Source: an uncultured Prevotellaceae bacterium
GTDB taxonomy: Bacteria > Bacteroidota > Bacteroidia > Bacteroidales > Bacteroidaceae
NCBI GenBank assembly: GCA_946186505.1
Contig: CAMHNI010000028.1
Coordinates: 1-46,879 of the forward strand
Direction: 5' to 3'
Length of the DNA: 46,879 nucleotides
Of this stretch, positions 1 to 8,021 are shown one piece after another. The notes under the pieces were generated by a model. That model was not told the origin of the DNA, did not search any database, and was given only the letters and a program-made list of their open reading frames with translations. Positions within the stretch are counted from its first letter, which is position 1, and every line of letters starts with the position of its first letter. The position numbers and the translations under genes are program-made.

Positions 1-221
1 TTTTCATTGTATATTCAATATTAATTATTATATTTGCACTCGTTAACAACATCAAGGATGTGGAACAAGGCCGCGTTTTCATTCGTCATAAGACAGTGTG
101 ATATGTTCTGCCCCCACTCCTTAACATCCGAATCCGGACAGTTCACTGGGCTTTGACCCCGCATTTGCAATGATGGCTCTAAGATGTTTCGATGTTGCAT
201 ATTATTTAAAATGTTATTATT
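1..221 (+). ncRNA. IS110 left-end leader, candidate bridge RNA
   Basis: This non-coding stretch lies directly upstream of an IS110-family transposase gene. IS110 elements are known to encode a structured guide (bridge) RNA in a non-coding end next to the recombinase gene. Seen here: a TATATTTG box at 29-36 that fits the Bacteroidota -7 motif, followed by about 180 nt with several possible hairpins. These are ACATC/GATGT around 49-61, TCCG/CGGA around 127-138, and TGCAA pairing with TTGCA around 165-199. The left boundary of the element is not defined, because the window starts here. The bridge RNA role is inferred from family knowledge and position. Guide loops could not be assigned, because donor and target junctions are not visible. 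Confidence 0.45.
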
Positions 222-1187
222 ATGACTTACATTGGTATCGACGTCAGTAAGGACTCATTCGTTGTCGCATATTCTCCAGACAAGAACAGCAAGACGAAGA
301 CATTCAAGAACACCACTAAGGGGATTCATGAGTTCATCAGGACTATCTCCAAGGATGAGCACCACTGTGTCATGGAAGCGACTGGTAATTACAGTGCTCT
401 GCTTGTCTATCTACTCTCTGAGGCAGGTATCACGACAAGCCTTGAGAATCCTCTTAAAGTGAAGAACTTCGCCCGTGCAATGCTATCCACCGTCAAGACG
501 GATGAGATAGATGCCCGCCTGATTGCCCTCTATGGAGAGAAGATGCAACCTGCGCCCTACAAGCTCCAAAGTGATGCCATTCTCACATTGAAGCAGAAGC
601 GTACAGTCATCCGCCAACTCAAGAAACAGCTCATTGCCACAAGGAATCTCAAAGGATCAATGGAGGCGCTGCCGTTCTTTGATGCCAAGTGTAGGAAATC
701 GGTCGAGAAGACCATCGCCTTCCTTGAGAAGCAGATTAAAGACCTCGAAGAAGATCTTGCATCTCTTGCCAAATCAGAGTACAAAAAGCAGATGGATTTG
801 CTCACCTCTGTGAAAGGCATAGGCATCACCCTTGCAGCTGCACTCATCATGGCCACTGGTGGCTTCACTTACTTTGATAATGCCAAGCAACTCACCCGTC
901 ATTTGGGATTGTCACCGACTTATCAGCAGTCCGGTACTTCAGTCAATTTCAAAGGTCACATCAACCGCAACGGAGACTCTTCTTTGAGGAGTCAGCTCTA
1001 CGTGGCAGCATTCGCATCCCTGAGATGCAACACAGAATGCAGAGCCTGTTATAACCGATTGCGGTCTAAGGGTAAGCCTGGGAAAGTCGCTGTCATTGCC
1101 GTAGCTAATAAACTCATCCGTCAGGCTTTTGCCATTGTCACTCAGGAGAAACCTTATGTCGATGGTTACATATCTTCAAAAAAGTAA
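222..1187 (+). CDS. IS110-family transposase (DEDD recombinase)
   Basis: The 321-residue protein has the two-part architecture of IS110/IS116/IS902 transposases. The N-terminal RuvC-like DEDD domain starts GIDVSKD (Asp7), followed by MEATGNYS (Glu52) and KTDEIDA (Asp94, Asp97). The C-terminal Tnp20-like domain carries the GIGITLAAALIMATG helix-hairpin-helix-like region and the QQSGTS segment that holds the family's conserved serine. A central coiled segment (about 130-185) joins the two. Length is normal and the frame is intact, so it may be active. It acts as a site-specific recombinase that moves the element through a circular intermediate, guided by RNA from the adjacent end. The ATG at 222 gives the typical MxYxGIDVSK start. 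Confidence 0.93.
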   Translation: MTYIGIDVSKDSFVVAYSPDKNSKTKTFKNTTKGIHEFIRTISKDEHHCVMEATGNYSALLVYLLSEAGITTSLENPLKVKNFARAMLSTVKTDEIDARLIALYGEKMQPAPYKLQSDAILTLKQKRTVIRQLKKQLIATRNLKGSMEALPFFDAKCRKSVEKTIAFLEKQIKDLEEDLASLAKSEYKKQMDLLTSVKGIGITLAAALIMATGGFTYFDNAKQLTRHLGLSPTYQQSGTSVNFKGHINRNGDSSLRSQLYVAAFASLRCNTECRACYNRLRSKGKPGKVAVIAVANKLIRQAFAIVTQEKPYVDGYISSKK

Positions 1188-1306
1188 CTCCTACATTCTC
1201 CAGAAGTGTATCAGGTTAGAAAAACTAATACCTGAAAACACCGAGGGGTGTGGGGGCGAGAAGCCCCCATGAGAGGGTACGTATTAGCATCAAATGCTAA
1301 ATATCG
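1188..1306. mobile_element. IS110 right-end region with hairpins
   Basis: This non-coding sequence follows the transposase stop. By eye it contains a weak hairpin near 1215-1244 (AGGTTAG/CTAATACCT), a strong GC hairpin with TGGGGGC and GCCCCCA arms around a short GAGAA loop near 1251-1269, and TTAGCAT/ATGCTAA around CAA at about 1284-1300. IS110 elements lack ordinary terminal inverted repeats, so the exact right end cannot be fixed from the sequence alone. It probably lies before 1307, where the tail of a broken gene begins on the other strand. Confidence 0.4.
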
Positions 1307-1468
1307 TTAACCATATTCATTTTCTTTATTACAGTTCATATTATTATTTGTAAATGTTTCACTATTTTGTGGTGTTACTGATGATTGTGATATTGGTTGA
1401 GTTTGTCCTACATACCAATAATATACTGTTTGATGAACCTTTACATCACAAGTTGCTTTTTTACCATA
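1307..1468 (-). pseudogene. Broken tail carrying a WYVGxTxP repeat
   Basis: On the minus strand, 53 sense codons followed by TAA sit directly after, and in frame with, the stop codon of the gene at 1469-2134. They include YYWYVGQTQPISQSS, which matches the repeat of the secreted protein at 2159-3223 (YWYVGTTKPTSLTQ). There is no start codon of its own. The simplest reading is the 3' remnant of a second copy of that secreted protein. Readthrough of the preceding TAA would instead join it to the helix-turn-helix protein. It is close to the IS110 right end, which suggests rearrangement here. Confidence 0.45.
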
Positions 1469-2134
1469 TTATAATATCATTGAAATTAGCAATGGTAGTC
1501 CTTGCTTGGCAACGGCTTCCGCACCATTCTTAGCTAGGTCTATAGCTCCTTGGGAGAGTTCTTTGATTACTTCCTCGCGTGTCTTACTGCCCAAATCTTT
1601 GAAAAACTTAGCGATTGAGTGACCATCCTGATTGTTCTTGTACTTCTCATTCAAGTATTGTATTGTTTCACTATATTCTTTCGTCAGCACCTCCTTGCAG
1701 AAAGTCTCGTATTGCTCGAAATCAATATAGATATTCTCGGAGTTAAAAGACTTGTCCCAAGCCACATTAGCATTCTTCATCTTGGCATCAAGATACTTTA
1801 GTAAAGCAGTGTCCTCGATGACTAACAAAATTTGCTTTTTCTCCCTTACGAAACGAGCTTTGTTGATAACAGCCACCAAAGCTTCATGATAAGCACTATC
1901 ATTATTAGGGCTTCCCCATTTCAGGTCCGCTTCATAGCGCAGACGCTTCACTTTCGTGTCGGGTATGCGAAGTGCAATGCTGATTTCACGGTTAGTTCTA
2001 CCCTTCAGTTCTCCATTGATTAACTGATGGAATATCCATACCTCGAAATCATTCTTCGTCATCGAGCCGAAGCCGCGATGCACATACTCCTTGATAGCAT
2101 CGGCCACAGGGGTCGTATTCGCCATTTGTGCCAT
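1469..2134 (-). CDS. Unknown protein with N-terminal HTH-like segment
   Basis: I do not recognise the family of this 221-residue protein. Residues about 47-70 (GRTNREISIALRIPDTKVKR) look like a helix-turn-helix in which a resolved recognition helix is followed by a basic patch. The middle is mixed alpha/beta (KQILLVIEDTALLKYLDAKM). The C-terminal 45 residues form a lysine-rich amphipathic helix ending in a small hydrophobic, glycine/alanine tail (AEAVAKQGLPLLISMIL). No signal peptide is seen. It lies 24 nt downstream of a secreted dockerin-like protein on the same strand and probably shares its transcript. The start could be either Met1 or Met4. An accessory or mobile-element role is possible, but no function is claimed. 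Confidence 0.6.
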   Translation of the reverse strand: MAQMANTTPVADAIKEYVHRGFGSMTKNDFEVWIFHQLINGELKGRTNREISIALRIPDTKVKRLRYEADLKWGSPNNDSAYHEALVAVINKARFVREKKQILLVIEDTALLKYLDAKMKNANVAWDKSFNSENIYIDFEQYETFCKEVLTKEYSETIQYLNEKYKNNQDGHSIAKFFKDLGSKTREEVIKELSQGAIDLAKNGAEAVAKQGLPLLISMIL

Positions 2135-2158
2135 ATTTGAATATTGTATATTTTAAAT

Positions 2159-3223
2159 TTAATTTAATACAATAGTTATGCTTCCTCCGTTACTTATTTT
2201 CGCGGTCCATACTTTATGATTTGTAATAGGATAAGTGATATCTTGAACCTCAGGATATGCTATATTCGTATTAGTATCTTTAATCGTTACTGTTTTATTA
2301 TAAGGTACTAATACATAGACAGTTGCTTCACGTCCTGTGTTATTAGTCCATTCATATGTTTCAGGAATAGTTGTAGTTGCACCATTAGCTGTTGTATAGT
2401 TTGATGCTGTTGGAGCTGTGGTACCTACTGAGAAATATAAAGTTGGCTCTTGGAATGTTAATGTCGTTCCCTGTTCGAATGTTAGTTCCCAAATCATATG
2501 AAAAGGTATTGTCAATTCGTCACCTAGTCGCTCTATGCAAGTTACGACATTACCTTCATTATCTGTGAAATAACTTTTTATTTGTGACCGATCGGGGGAA
2601 TCCTGATAAGGCAACATAACATATATCTTTCCACTTGAAGGGACATGAACTGTTGCCCCATACATATCAGACAATGAACTATATTGAGGTGTTAATGTCT
2701 TGTAGTTTTCTGCAGTTGGCTTTGTCGTACCAACGTAAAAGTGTTTCCATCCATCATCTAACACATTAATTAATACGCTACCACCACGAGCTATACGTCC
2801 ACCGGTAGAGGATATTTTATATCCAGGTATAGTTGTAATATCTTCAATTTTACTAAATTCTCCATATGAAATTGCAGCATCCTTGAAAATAACATCCTTG
2901 TCTGCCTTAGTCAGAACATAAACGTAACATTTTGTTGTACTCGGATTGGCAAATGTATATGGTGATTCATATTCTTCTACTATTGTAGCTTGAGTTAATG
3001 AGGTTGGTTTAGTTGTTCCCACATACCAATAATTCTTGGGCTGTTCGGCCGTTCCTCCACCATCCCTCATAATCTTAATAACAGCTGTGATATCCGCCAC
3101 ATCGACGGTGCCATCTTCATTCACATCGCCCTTCAAGGGCTCGTTGTTACCACTCTGTGCAAAAGCACTTACGCTACTCAGCAGCACCGCTGCCAGCAGC
3201 ATGAAAAGTTTCTTTGTGTTCAT
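2159..3223 (-). CDS. Secreted protein: dockerin-like module plus three VGTT repeats
   Basis: A 354-residue exported protein. The signal peptide (residues 1-22, MNTKKLFMLLAAVLLSSVSA then FAQ) is clear. Residues about 32-52 (GDVNEDGTVDVADITAVIKI) form a single dockerin type I-like calcium loop, with Asp/Asn at the usual positions. Then come three related repeats of about 90-100 residues, each opening with an aromatic strand and a VGTTxPT motif: YWYVGTTKPTSLTQ, FYVGTTKPTAENY and YFSVGTTAPTASNY. The repeats look like beta-sandwich surface modules. Such proteins are common in gut Bacteroidota, but their ligands are mostly unknown. A further broken copy of the repeat is found at 1307-1468. Confidence 0.7.
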   Translation of the reverse strand: MNTKKLFMLLAAVLLSSVSAFAQSGNNEPLKGDVNEDGTVDVADITAVIKIMRDGGGTAEQPKNYWYVGTTKPTSLTQATIVEEYESPYTFANPSTTKCYVYVLTKADKDVIFKDAAISYGEFSKIEDITTIPGYKISSTGGRIARGGSVLINVLDDGWKHFYVGTTKPTAENYKTLTPQYSSLSDMYGATVHVPSSGKIYVMLPYQDSPDRSQIKSYFTDNEGNVVTCIERLGDELTIPFHMIWELTFEQGTTLTFQEPTLYFSVGTTAPTASNYTTANGATTTIPETYEWTNNTGREATVYVLVPYNKTVTIKDTNTNIAYPEVQDITYPITNHKVWTAKISNGGSITIVLN

Positions 3224-3266
3224 AATTGTTTGTATTTTTGTATTAATAAATAGTTATGCTAACATG

Positions 3267-3560
3267 CTAAAAACAGGAAATCCAATGAATCAAGCATTTG
3301 ACACATTGGCAGAGAATGGTCAGATTAACTCCAATCAATGTAATGAGGATTCCAATTACACCTATTCTAAAAGACATCATGACAGCTGAGTTGGGATTAT
3401 TCCAATAATACATCCACCACGAACCTTTACTTAGATAGATTTTTGTACCCGCAGGAAGTTCCTTTTCCTGACTCAACATATAAATGGAATGGGTGGAAAG
3501 CCCAACAAAGCCTTTATTGAAGTCTTTGGTAGATTCAATTTGAGAATGCGCCACTTTCAA
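3267..3560 (-). CDS. Short ORF with one membrane helix, probable gene remnant
   Basis: An ORF of 97 codons starting with TTG inside the last codons of the upstream BspA-like gene. It encodes a polar start, a segment rich in aromatic residues (GSWWMYYWNNPNS) and one strong hydrophobic helix (RIGVIGILITLIGVNLTILC), then a cysteine-containing tail. It resembles the C-terminal part of a membrane protein rather than a leucine-rich repeat. The sequence switches from the repeat to this unrelated sequence at the BspA stop, so it is probably a remnant fused at a rearrangement junction. Expression is uncertain. Confidence 0.3.
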   Translation of the reverse strand: MKVAHSQIESTKDFNKGFVGLSTHSIYMLSQEKELPAGTKIYLSKGSWWMYYWNNPNSAVMMSFRIGVIGILITLIGVNLTILCQCVKCLIHWISCF

Positions 3561-4491
3561 TGCTCGTCACACCGCTGGGGATGGTCAAAGAAGTCAGACC
3601 ACTGCAATTATAAAACGCATTATTCCCGATGCTTGTCACGCTGTTGGGAATAACCGTATTCTTACATCCGGCAATCAGACTGTTGGTAGAGGTTTCAATG
3701 ATAGCATTACAATCTTCGCGCGAATCAAATTTACTGTTACCAGCATCTACCACGATAGTGGCCAGACCATTACAATCACGGAATGCGTAACTTCCAATGT
3801 TCGTCAGACTGGAAGGTATCGTTATGGAAACCAGACCACTACATCTATCGAAAGTATTACTTTGCAAAGTCGTTGTCCCTTCTTTCAGAATGACAGAAGT
3901 GTTACTCGGCATATATCCGTTATACATATACGCCACGTTCCCAACATATACAATGTCTCCTTCTGGTTGACTATTAAGCCAAGGGGTATTTTCAAAAGCA
4001 TAATTACCAATGCTTTCCACACTATTGGGAATAGTAATAGAGGACAGTTTGCTGCAATAAGCAAAAACAAAATCGCCAAGACTTGTCACACCATCATTAA
4101 TAACTACAGAGGTCAGGCCATCACACCAATAAAAAGCATCTCTTCCAATGGTTTTGACACTTCCAGGAATCGTAATGGAATTGAGCGCTTGGCAGCGAGC
4201 AAAAGCATCGTACCCGATACTGTTGACACTATTCGGAATGTTGACTGCCGTAAGACCTGTGCAATTCTGGAAAGCATAGTCTCCGATGCTCTTCACCGAG
4301 TAGTCAACACCGTTATATGTCACCATTGCCGGTATGGTAACATCGCCGGCATACTTGTTAGTACCCGATGTCACTGACGCCGTCTTGCTACTCGAATAGA
4401 GGTTGTAGTAGATTCCGTCAATCTCAGTCGCAGCCCTGCTCACTACCGAAAACAGGAGTGAGAGTATCGTTAATAGTATTCGTGTCTTCAT
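3535..4491 (-). CDS. BspA-type leucine-rich repeat protein, C-terminally truncated
   Basis: A 318-residue exported protein with a signal peptide (about 1-20). It has treponemal/BspA-type leucine-rich repeats of the pattern SIGDYAFQNCTGLTAVNIPN, at least eight copies of about 23 residues with an interruption around residues 155-215. BspA-family proteins of oral and gut Bacteroidota are surface proteins linked to adhesion. The last repeat stops abruptly at IESGAFSN, where the next residue would normally be Cys followed by another repeat or a C-terminal sorting tail. No anchor or sorting domain is present. Truncation by rearrangement is the likely reason. It is not possible to tell whether the product is still exported and functional. 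Confidence 0.75.
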   Translation of the reverse strand: MKTRILLTILSLLFSVVSRAATEIDGIYYNLYSSSKTASVTSGTNKYAGDVTIPAMVTYNGVDYSVKSIGDYAFQNCTGLTAVNIPNSVNSIGYDAFARCQALNSITIPGSVKTIGRDAFYWCDGLTSVVINDGVTSLGDFVFAYCSKLSSITIPNSVESIGNYAFENTPWLNSQPEGDIVYVGNVAYMYNGYMPSNTSVILKEGTTTLQSNTFDRCSGLVSITIPSSLTNIGSYAFRDCNGLATIVVDAGNSKFDSREDCNAIIETSTNSLIAGCKNTVIPNSVTSIGNNAFYNCSGLTSLTIPSGVTSIESGAFSN

Positions 4492-4725
4492 ATTCTATAG
4501 TTTTACGTTATTGGTTACTTGAAGTGAGGATGGTATCAGCCATCTCAATAGATTATCTCGCATAGAGCACTGAACAATGAGTGCTTTACAGAGTGCAAAG
4601 TTAAGAAAAAAAAAAAAAAGAGCAAAACAATACAACATTTTTTTTCTTCCTTTTACAAGTCAATTTCAAACAACTGGTAGCACCTTTTACGCCTGAAAGT
4701 TTATAAGATGATAATTTTTCACGAT

Positions 4726-4811
4726 TTTGCTCCAATACTGCCACAATAGCAATTAACTTTTTGTAAACCAATTGATTGGTTGTTGTGGCAGAAGTATGGT
4801 TGGTGGCAGCA
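4726..4811. repeat. Upstream inverted TGCCAC repeat of the VapE locus
   Basis: The arms CTGCCACAA (4738-4746) and TTGTGGCAG (4783-4791) face each other. Between them is the internal palindrome AACCAATTGATTGGTT (about 4766-4781). A second GTGGCAGCAA follows at 4803-4812 and is mirrored less perfectly by TTGCTCCAA before the first arm. The same motif in the same paired arrangement recurs at 7720-7805, just after the VapE gene. The stretch 4492-4956 otherwise holds only poly-A and poly-T runs and a promoter-like site. Confidence 0.6.
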
Positions 4812-4856
4812 AAGTTCGAATATGGGCAAAAAAAAGAAAAAATTATGGCCCAATTA

Positions 4857-4888
4857 TTTGGAAATTTGCGATAATTTTTGTATCTTTG
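4857..4888 (+). promoter_or_regulatory. Bacteroidota-type promoter for the DUF6078-like/VapE pair
   Basis: TTTG at 4857-4860, a 20-nt spacer and TATCTTTG at 4881-4888 match the TTTG...TAnnTTTG promoter of this phylum. It lies about 70 nt upstream of the first gene. Confidence 0.55.
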
Positions 4889-4956
4889 TAGGCGATAATC
4901 GACCTAAAAATCAAAAGAAAACGAGGAAACAAGAGCTTATTTAGCGAGAAGAGAAG

Positions 4957-5436
4957 ATGAAAACACCAGCAATAACTCCAATCAGTCAAGAATTTGATTT
5001 CAAAACGGTACCATCCTGGTATGTTCTCTGCACAAACAACGCCTGTCCGCTCCGTCAGGACTGTATGCGCTTCCATGCTGGCTTCCACGCTCCTGACAGT
5101 CTGGAGTCGGCCCACTGCGTGATGCCCAACACCCTGAAAGACGGCCGTTGCCGCTGGTTTGACCTGAAGATGATTGTCGTGAATGCCTACGGATTCAGTC
5201 ACCTCTACGACCAGGTGCTGAAACGGGACTACACGTCGATGCGCAAAAGCATCACCAACTACCTGCACGGCACCAAGATGTACTACGAATACAAACGCGG
5301 CGAACGGCCGCTCAGTCCGGAACAGCAACAGCAGATTCAGCTGATAGTGAACAACTTCGGCTACGACTGGGAGGTGGTTTTCGACCGCTATGCCGAGGCT
5401 TACAAATACGGTATCGCACCGCAGTCTGTTGAATGA
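4957..5436 (+). CDS. DUF6078-like small cysteine-containing protein
   Basis: A 159-residue cytoplasmic protein with no signal peptide. It has a cysteine cluster at about residues 27-38 (CTNNACPLRQDC), a further Cys in SAHCVMPNTLKDGRCRWFD, and a helical C-terminal half ending NNFGYDWEVVFDRYAEAYKYG. The pattern matches what I know as DUF6078, a Bacteroidales family of unknown function, often met beside VirE/VapE-type genes. The family assignment is from memory of its motifs. It precedes the VapE gene by about 160 nt, on the same strand and inside the same pair of flanking inverted repeats, so it seems part of the same cassette. The cysteines suggest a zinc site. Confidence 0.6.
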   Translation: MKTPAITPISQEFDFKTVPSWYVLCTNNACPLRQDCMRFHAGFHAPDSLESAHCVMPNTLKDGRCRWFDLKMIVVNAYGFSHLYDQVLKRDYTSMRKSITNYLHGTKMYYEYKRGERPLSPEQQQQIQLIVNNFGYDWEVVFDRYAEAYKYGIAPQSVE

Positions 5437-5599
5437 TAGCGGCAAAAGGGTGCCTTAGCTGCAGATAATTGCCGTTTTCCTCTTCTGAAAAAATCGTTTT
5501 CTTACGCAGAAAACACTGTTATCGACACAGGAAACAATCTGAAAGCACATAAACTGAATTTAGCACATAAGTACAAACGCCAATAGAAGCACAATAACA

Positions 5600-7714
5600 A
5601 TGAAAGTATCACTCGTACTCAGAAACAAGAAAAACGCGTTGAAGCTGTCGAGCAAGACTCTCGACGCATTCATAGAGCGGATACAGCACGACACAAAGGA
5701 CGGTGCTGTCGCCCGCCGTCGTCAGCACATCAGTCAGGCTGACAGCATTGACAGTTACGACAGCCTGAACCCATCGCACCTGATCTACCCGTCGGTGGAG
5801 CTGGAGAAGGACGACAACGACAACCTGCGGATGCGGCGGTTCAACGGTGTGGTGGCGCTCACCATCGACGGTCTGCTGCGTCCGGCTGACATCAAGGCCG
5901 TGAAACAGGCGGCACAGATACTGCACAACACGCTGGCCGCCTTCACTGGACCTACGGGCAGGGAGGTGATTATCCTTGTGAGAATTGAAAGAATGAAGGA
6001 TTCGGCTCCTGAAGAATTGAAGGATTCCGAGGTTGACGAGCTTACGGAGGAAGAGGCAGACATGCTCTGCCAGCAGGGCCACCAGCTGGCTTCGGCCATC
6101 TATCAGGGTATTCTGCCGAAGCCCATCCGCCAGGAGCCGGCCACCACGCGCAGCTGCTTCCGTATGCCGTTGGACGCTGAGCCCTACTACTTTCCGAAAG
6201 CAGTTGCCCTGAAGGTCACGCCCCAACAGGCGATTACACAGGAGGCAGTGCCCCACGACAATCTGCCCGCCGCAGACGGCGACCTCTACAGCCACTATGA
6301 GCAGATGTACCGTCGGGCGGCGGACATTGCCTACGACAAGACGATGGATACTGACGAGGAGCAGCGCCAGCGGGCTTACATCACGGCACTGGCCTACGAG
6401 CTCTGCAAGATGGGTGTGCCTGAAGAGGAGGCTGCCCTGCACATCCGCCACCACCACCAGTTCCGCCAGGACTACAACCAGCTGGAGATGCGCACCATCG
6501 TTGAGGCTGTATATGCCGAGAACGACAAGGGCAAGCACCGTGCCGACGCTGCGGACGATACCAGCCGCGAGACGAAACGGCTGGTAGATTTCCTGACCAC
6601 TCGCTGGCAGTTCCGCTACAACACCATCATGGGCTATACCGAATACCGGCCCAACAACACCTTCTACGTGGAGTGGCAACCCATGGACGAACGCAACCTG
6701 AGGGGGCTGACGATGGAGGTGCGGCTGGGCGGCATCGATGCCCGTGACAACGACGTGCGCCGCTATGTGCAGTCGAACATGATACGCTCCTATGACCCCA
6801 TAGGCGACTATCTGTGGAACCTGTACGACAAGTGGGACGGCAAGGACCACATACGACAGCTGGCACGCACGGTGCCTACCGACAATCCGCATTGGGAGGA
6901 CTGGTTCTACACGTGGTTCCTCGGCATGGTACACCAGTGGCAGGTGTCGAACCACGCCAAGTACGGCAACCAGACCGTGCCGCTGCTCATCTCGACGCAG
7001 GGTTGGAACAAGACCACCTTCTGCGAACAGCTGCTGCCGCCCGAACTGCGGTGGGGCTACACGGGCAACCAGCTGATGGAAGACAAGAATGTGGTGCTGC
7101 AGCAGATGGCGAAGATGCTGCTCATCAACCTCGACGAGTTCAACCTCATCACGCCCGCTATGCAGCAGGGGTTCCTGAAGAACATCATCACGCTCTCGTC
7201 AATAAAGGTGAAGCGCCCGTATGGCCGCCATGTGGAGGACTTCCCCCGCCGCGCCTCGTTCATTGCCGCCACCAACCTGACGGACGTACTGGCCGACCCC
7301 ACCGGCAGCCGCCGCTTCCTGGCCGTTCAGCTGACCGGTCCCATCGACGTGAGCACACCACCTAACTACGAACAGCTCTATGCACAGGCCATGCAGGCAC
7401 TTGGACAGCACGAGCCGTACTTCTTCGGGCCGGAGGAGACGCAGCAGATTATGGAGTCGAACCGCCGGTTCGGCATGAAGACTGCCGCCGAGCAGTTCTT
7501 CCTCGACTACTTCGAGCCGGCGGCCAACGCGGAGGAAGGCACATGGACAAGTGCGTCGGCCATCTTCGAGTTCCTGAAGGACAAAGTGGGTGTCAGTCTG
7601 CTGAAACCGGCAAATGTCGCCGCCTTCGGCCGCAGGCTCACGAACATTCCTGGTCTGAAAAAGCGCGAAACAGGCCGCAATTCTGAATATCTGGTCAGAC
7701 AAAAGAAGTCCTGA
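5600..7714 (+). CDS. VapE-type protein: VirE_N (BT4734-like), helicase, DUF3874
   Basis: A 704-residue protein with three parts. Residues about 40-150 resemble the BT4734-like/VirE N-terminal primase-related region (RMRRFNGVVALTIDGL). Residues about 330-590 are the virulence-associated E P-loop helicase region, with Walker A-like LISTQGWNKTTFCEQLLP (Asn where Gly normally precedes the Lys) and Walker B LLINLDEFN, then FIAATNLTDVLADPTGSRRF. Residues about 595-700 are the DUF3874 C-terminal domain (YEQLYAQAMQAL...GPEETQQIMESNRRFG). Such proteins occur in mobile islands of Bacteroidota, and a replication role is inferred from the primase/helicase folds. The gene is much richer in GC than its AT-rich flanks, which suggests transfer. 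An AAG-rich patch near 5981-6030 (RIERMKDSAPEELKDSE) may be an in-frame repeat insertion. Confidence 0.85.
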   Translation: MKVSLVLRNKKNALKLSSKTLDAFIERIQHDTKDGAVARRRQHISQADSIDSYDSLNPSHLIYPSVELEKDDNDNLRMRRFNGVVALTIDGLLRPADIKAVKQAAQILHNTLAAFTGPTGREVIILVRIERMKDSAPEELKDSEVDELTEEEADMLCQQGHQLASAIYQGILPKPIRQEPATTRSCFRMPLDAEPYYFPKAVALKVTPQQAITQEAVPHDNLPAADGDLYSHYEQMYRRAADIAYDKTMDTDEEQRQRAYITALAYELCKMGVPEEEAALHIRHHHQFRQDYNQLEMRTIVEAVYAENDKGKHRADAADDTSRETKRLVDFLTTRWQFRYNTIMGYTEYRPNNTFYVEWQPMDERNLRGLTMEVRLGGIDARDNDVRRYVQSNMIRSYDPIGDYLWNLYDKWDGKDHIRQLARTVPTDNPHWEDWFYTWFLGMVHQWQVSNHAKYGNQTVPLLISTQGWNKTTFCEQLLPPELRWGYTGNQLMEDKNVVLQQMAKMLLINLDEFNLITPAMQQGFLKNIITLSSIKVKRPYGRHVEDFPRRASFIAATNLTDVLADPTGSRRFLAVQLTGPIDVSTPPNYEQLYAQAMQALGQHEPYFFGPEETQQIMESNRRFGMKTAAEQFFLDYFEPAANAEEGTWTSASAIFEFLKDKVGVSLLKPANVAAFGRRLTNIPGLKKRETGRNSEYLVRQKKS

Positions 7715-7719
7715 CGGCC

Positions 7720-7805
7720 TTTGCTGCCATCTGCCACAATACTGCCACATGTGTAACAACTGATAAACCAATATATTACAAGACTTTGTGGCAGAGTGGC
7801 AGCAA
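7720..7805. repeat. Downstream inverted TGCCAC repeat of the VapE locus
   Basis: TTTGCTGCCATCTGCCACAA (7720-7739), followed by another CTGCCAC, is mirrored by TTTGTGGCAGAGTGGCAGCA (7785-7804). Each arm holds two TGCCAC units, so the site has four or five of them in opposed pairs. It begins six bases after the VapE stop codon. It is the counterpart of the site at 4726-4811, and the two together bracket the DUF6078-like gene and VapE. It could be a terminator-like RNA structure, but there is no T-run. A protein-binding site, for example for an element-encoded initiator, is an inference. Confidence 0.6.
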
Positions 7806-7958
7806 TTTGCTTAGAATAAAATAATCACAAACCTATGCCTTATTTCCCAGAAATTTTGAGGGTTAGATAATGTGTCATAACTTTGCGGCTGAAAATCAAA
7901 CGACTAAAAATATGAAGGCAAGGTGACCAACGTGGGTTATCAGACCTTAATATATAAA

Positions 7959-7981
7959 GGATGGTCAGGACTTGACCATCC
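7959..7981. repeat. Perfect 9-bp inverted repeat
   Basis: GGATGGTCA and TGACCATCC face each other around a 5-nt spacer in a gene-poor stretch between VapE and the broken receptor tail. No T-run follows. It may mark an old element boundary or a regulator site. The rest of 7806-8021 shows nothing I can assign. Confidence 0.4.
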
Positions 7982-8021
7982 AGATTGAAGGAGGACACGC
8001 AGCTGGCAGTTATGCCCACGG

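Noticed and set aside
5609..6955. Long minus-strand open frame (448 codons) opposite VapE
   Set aside because: It is antisense to a gene with clear domains, has low-complexity Val/Leu/His composition and no recognisable motif. It arises from the GC-rich third positions of VapE.
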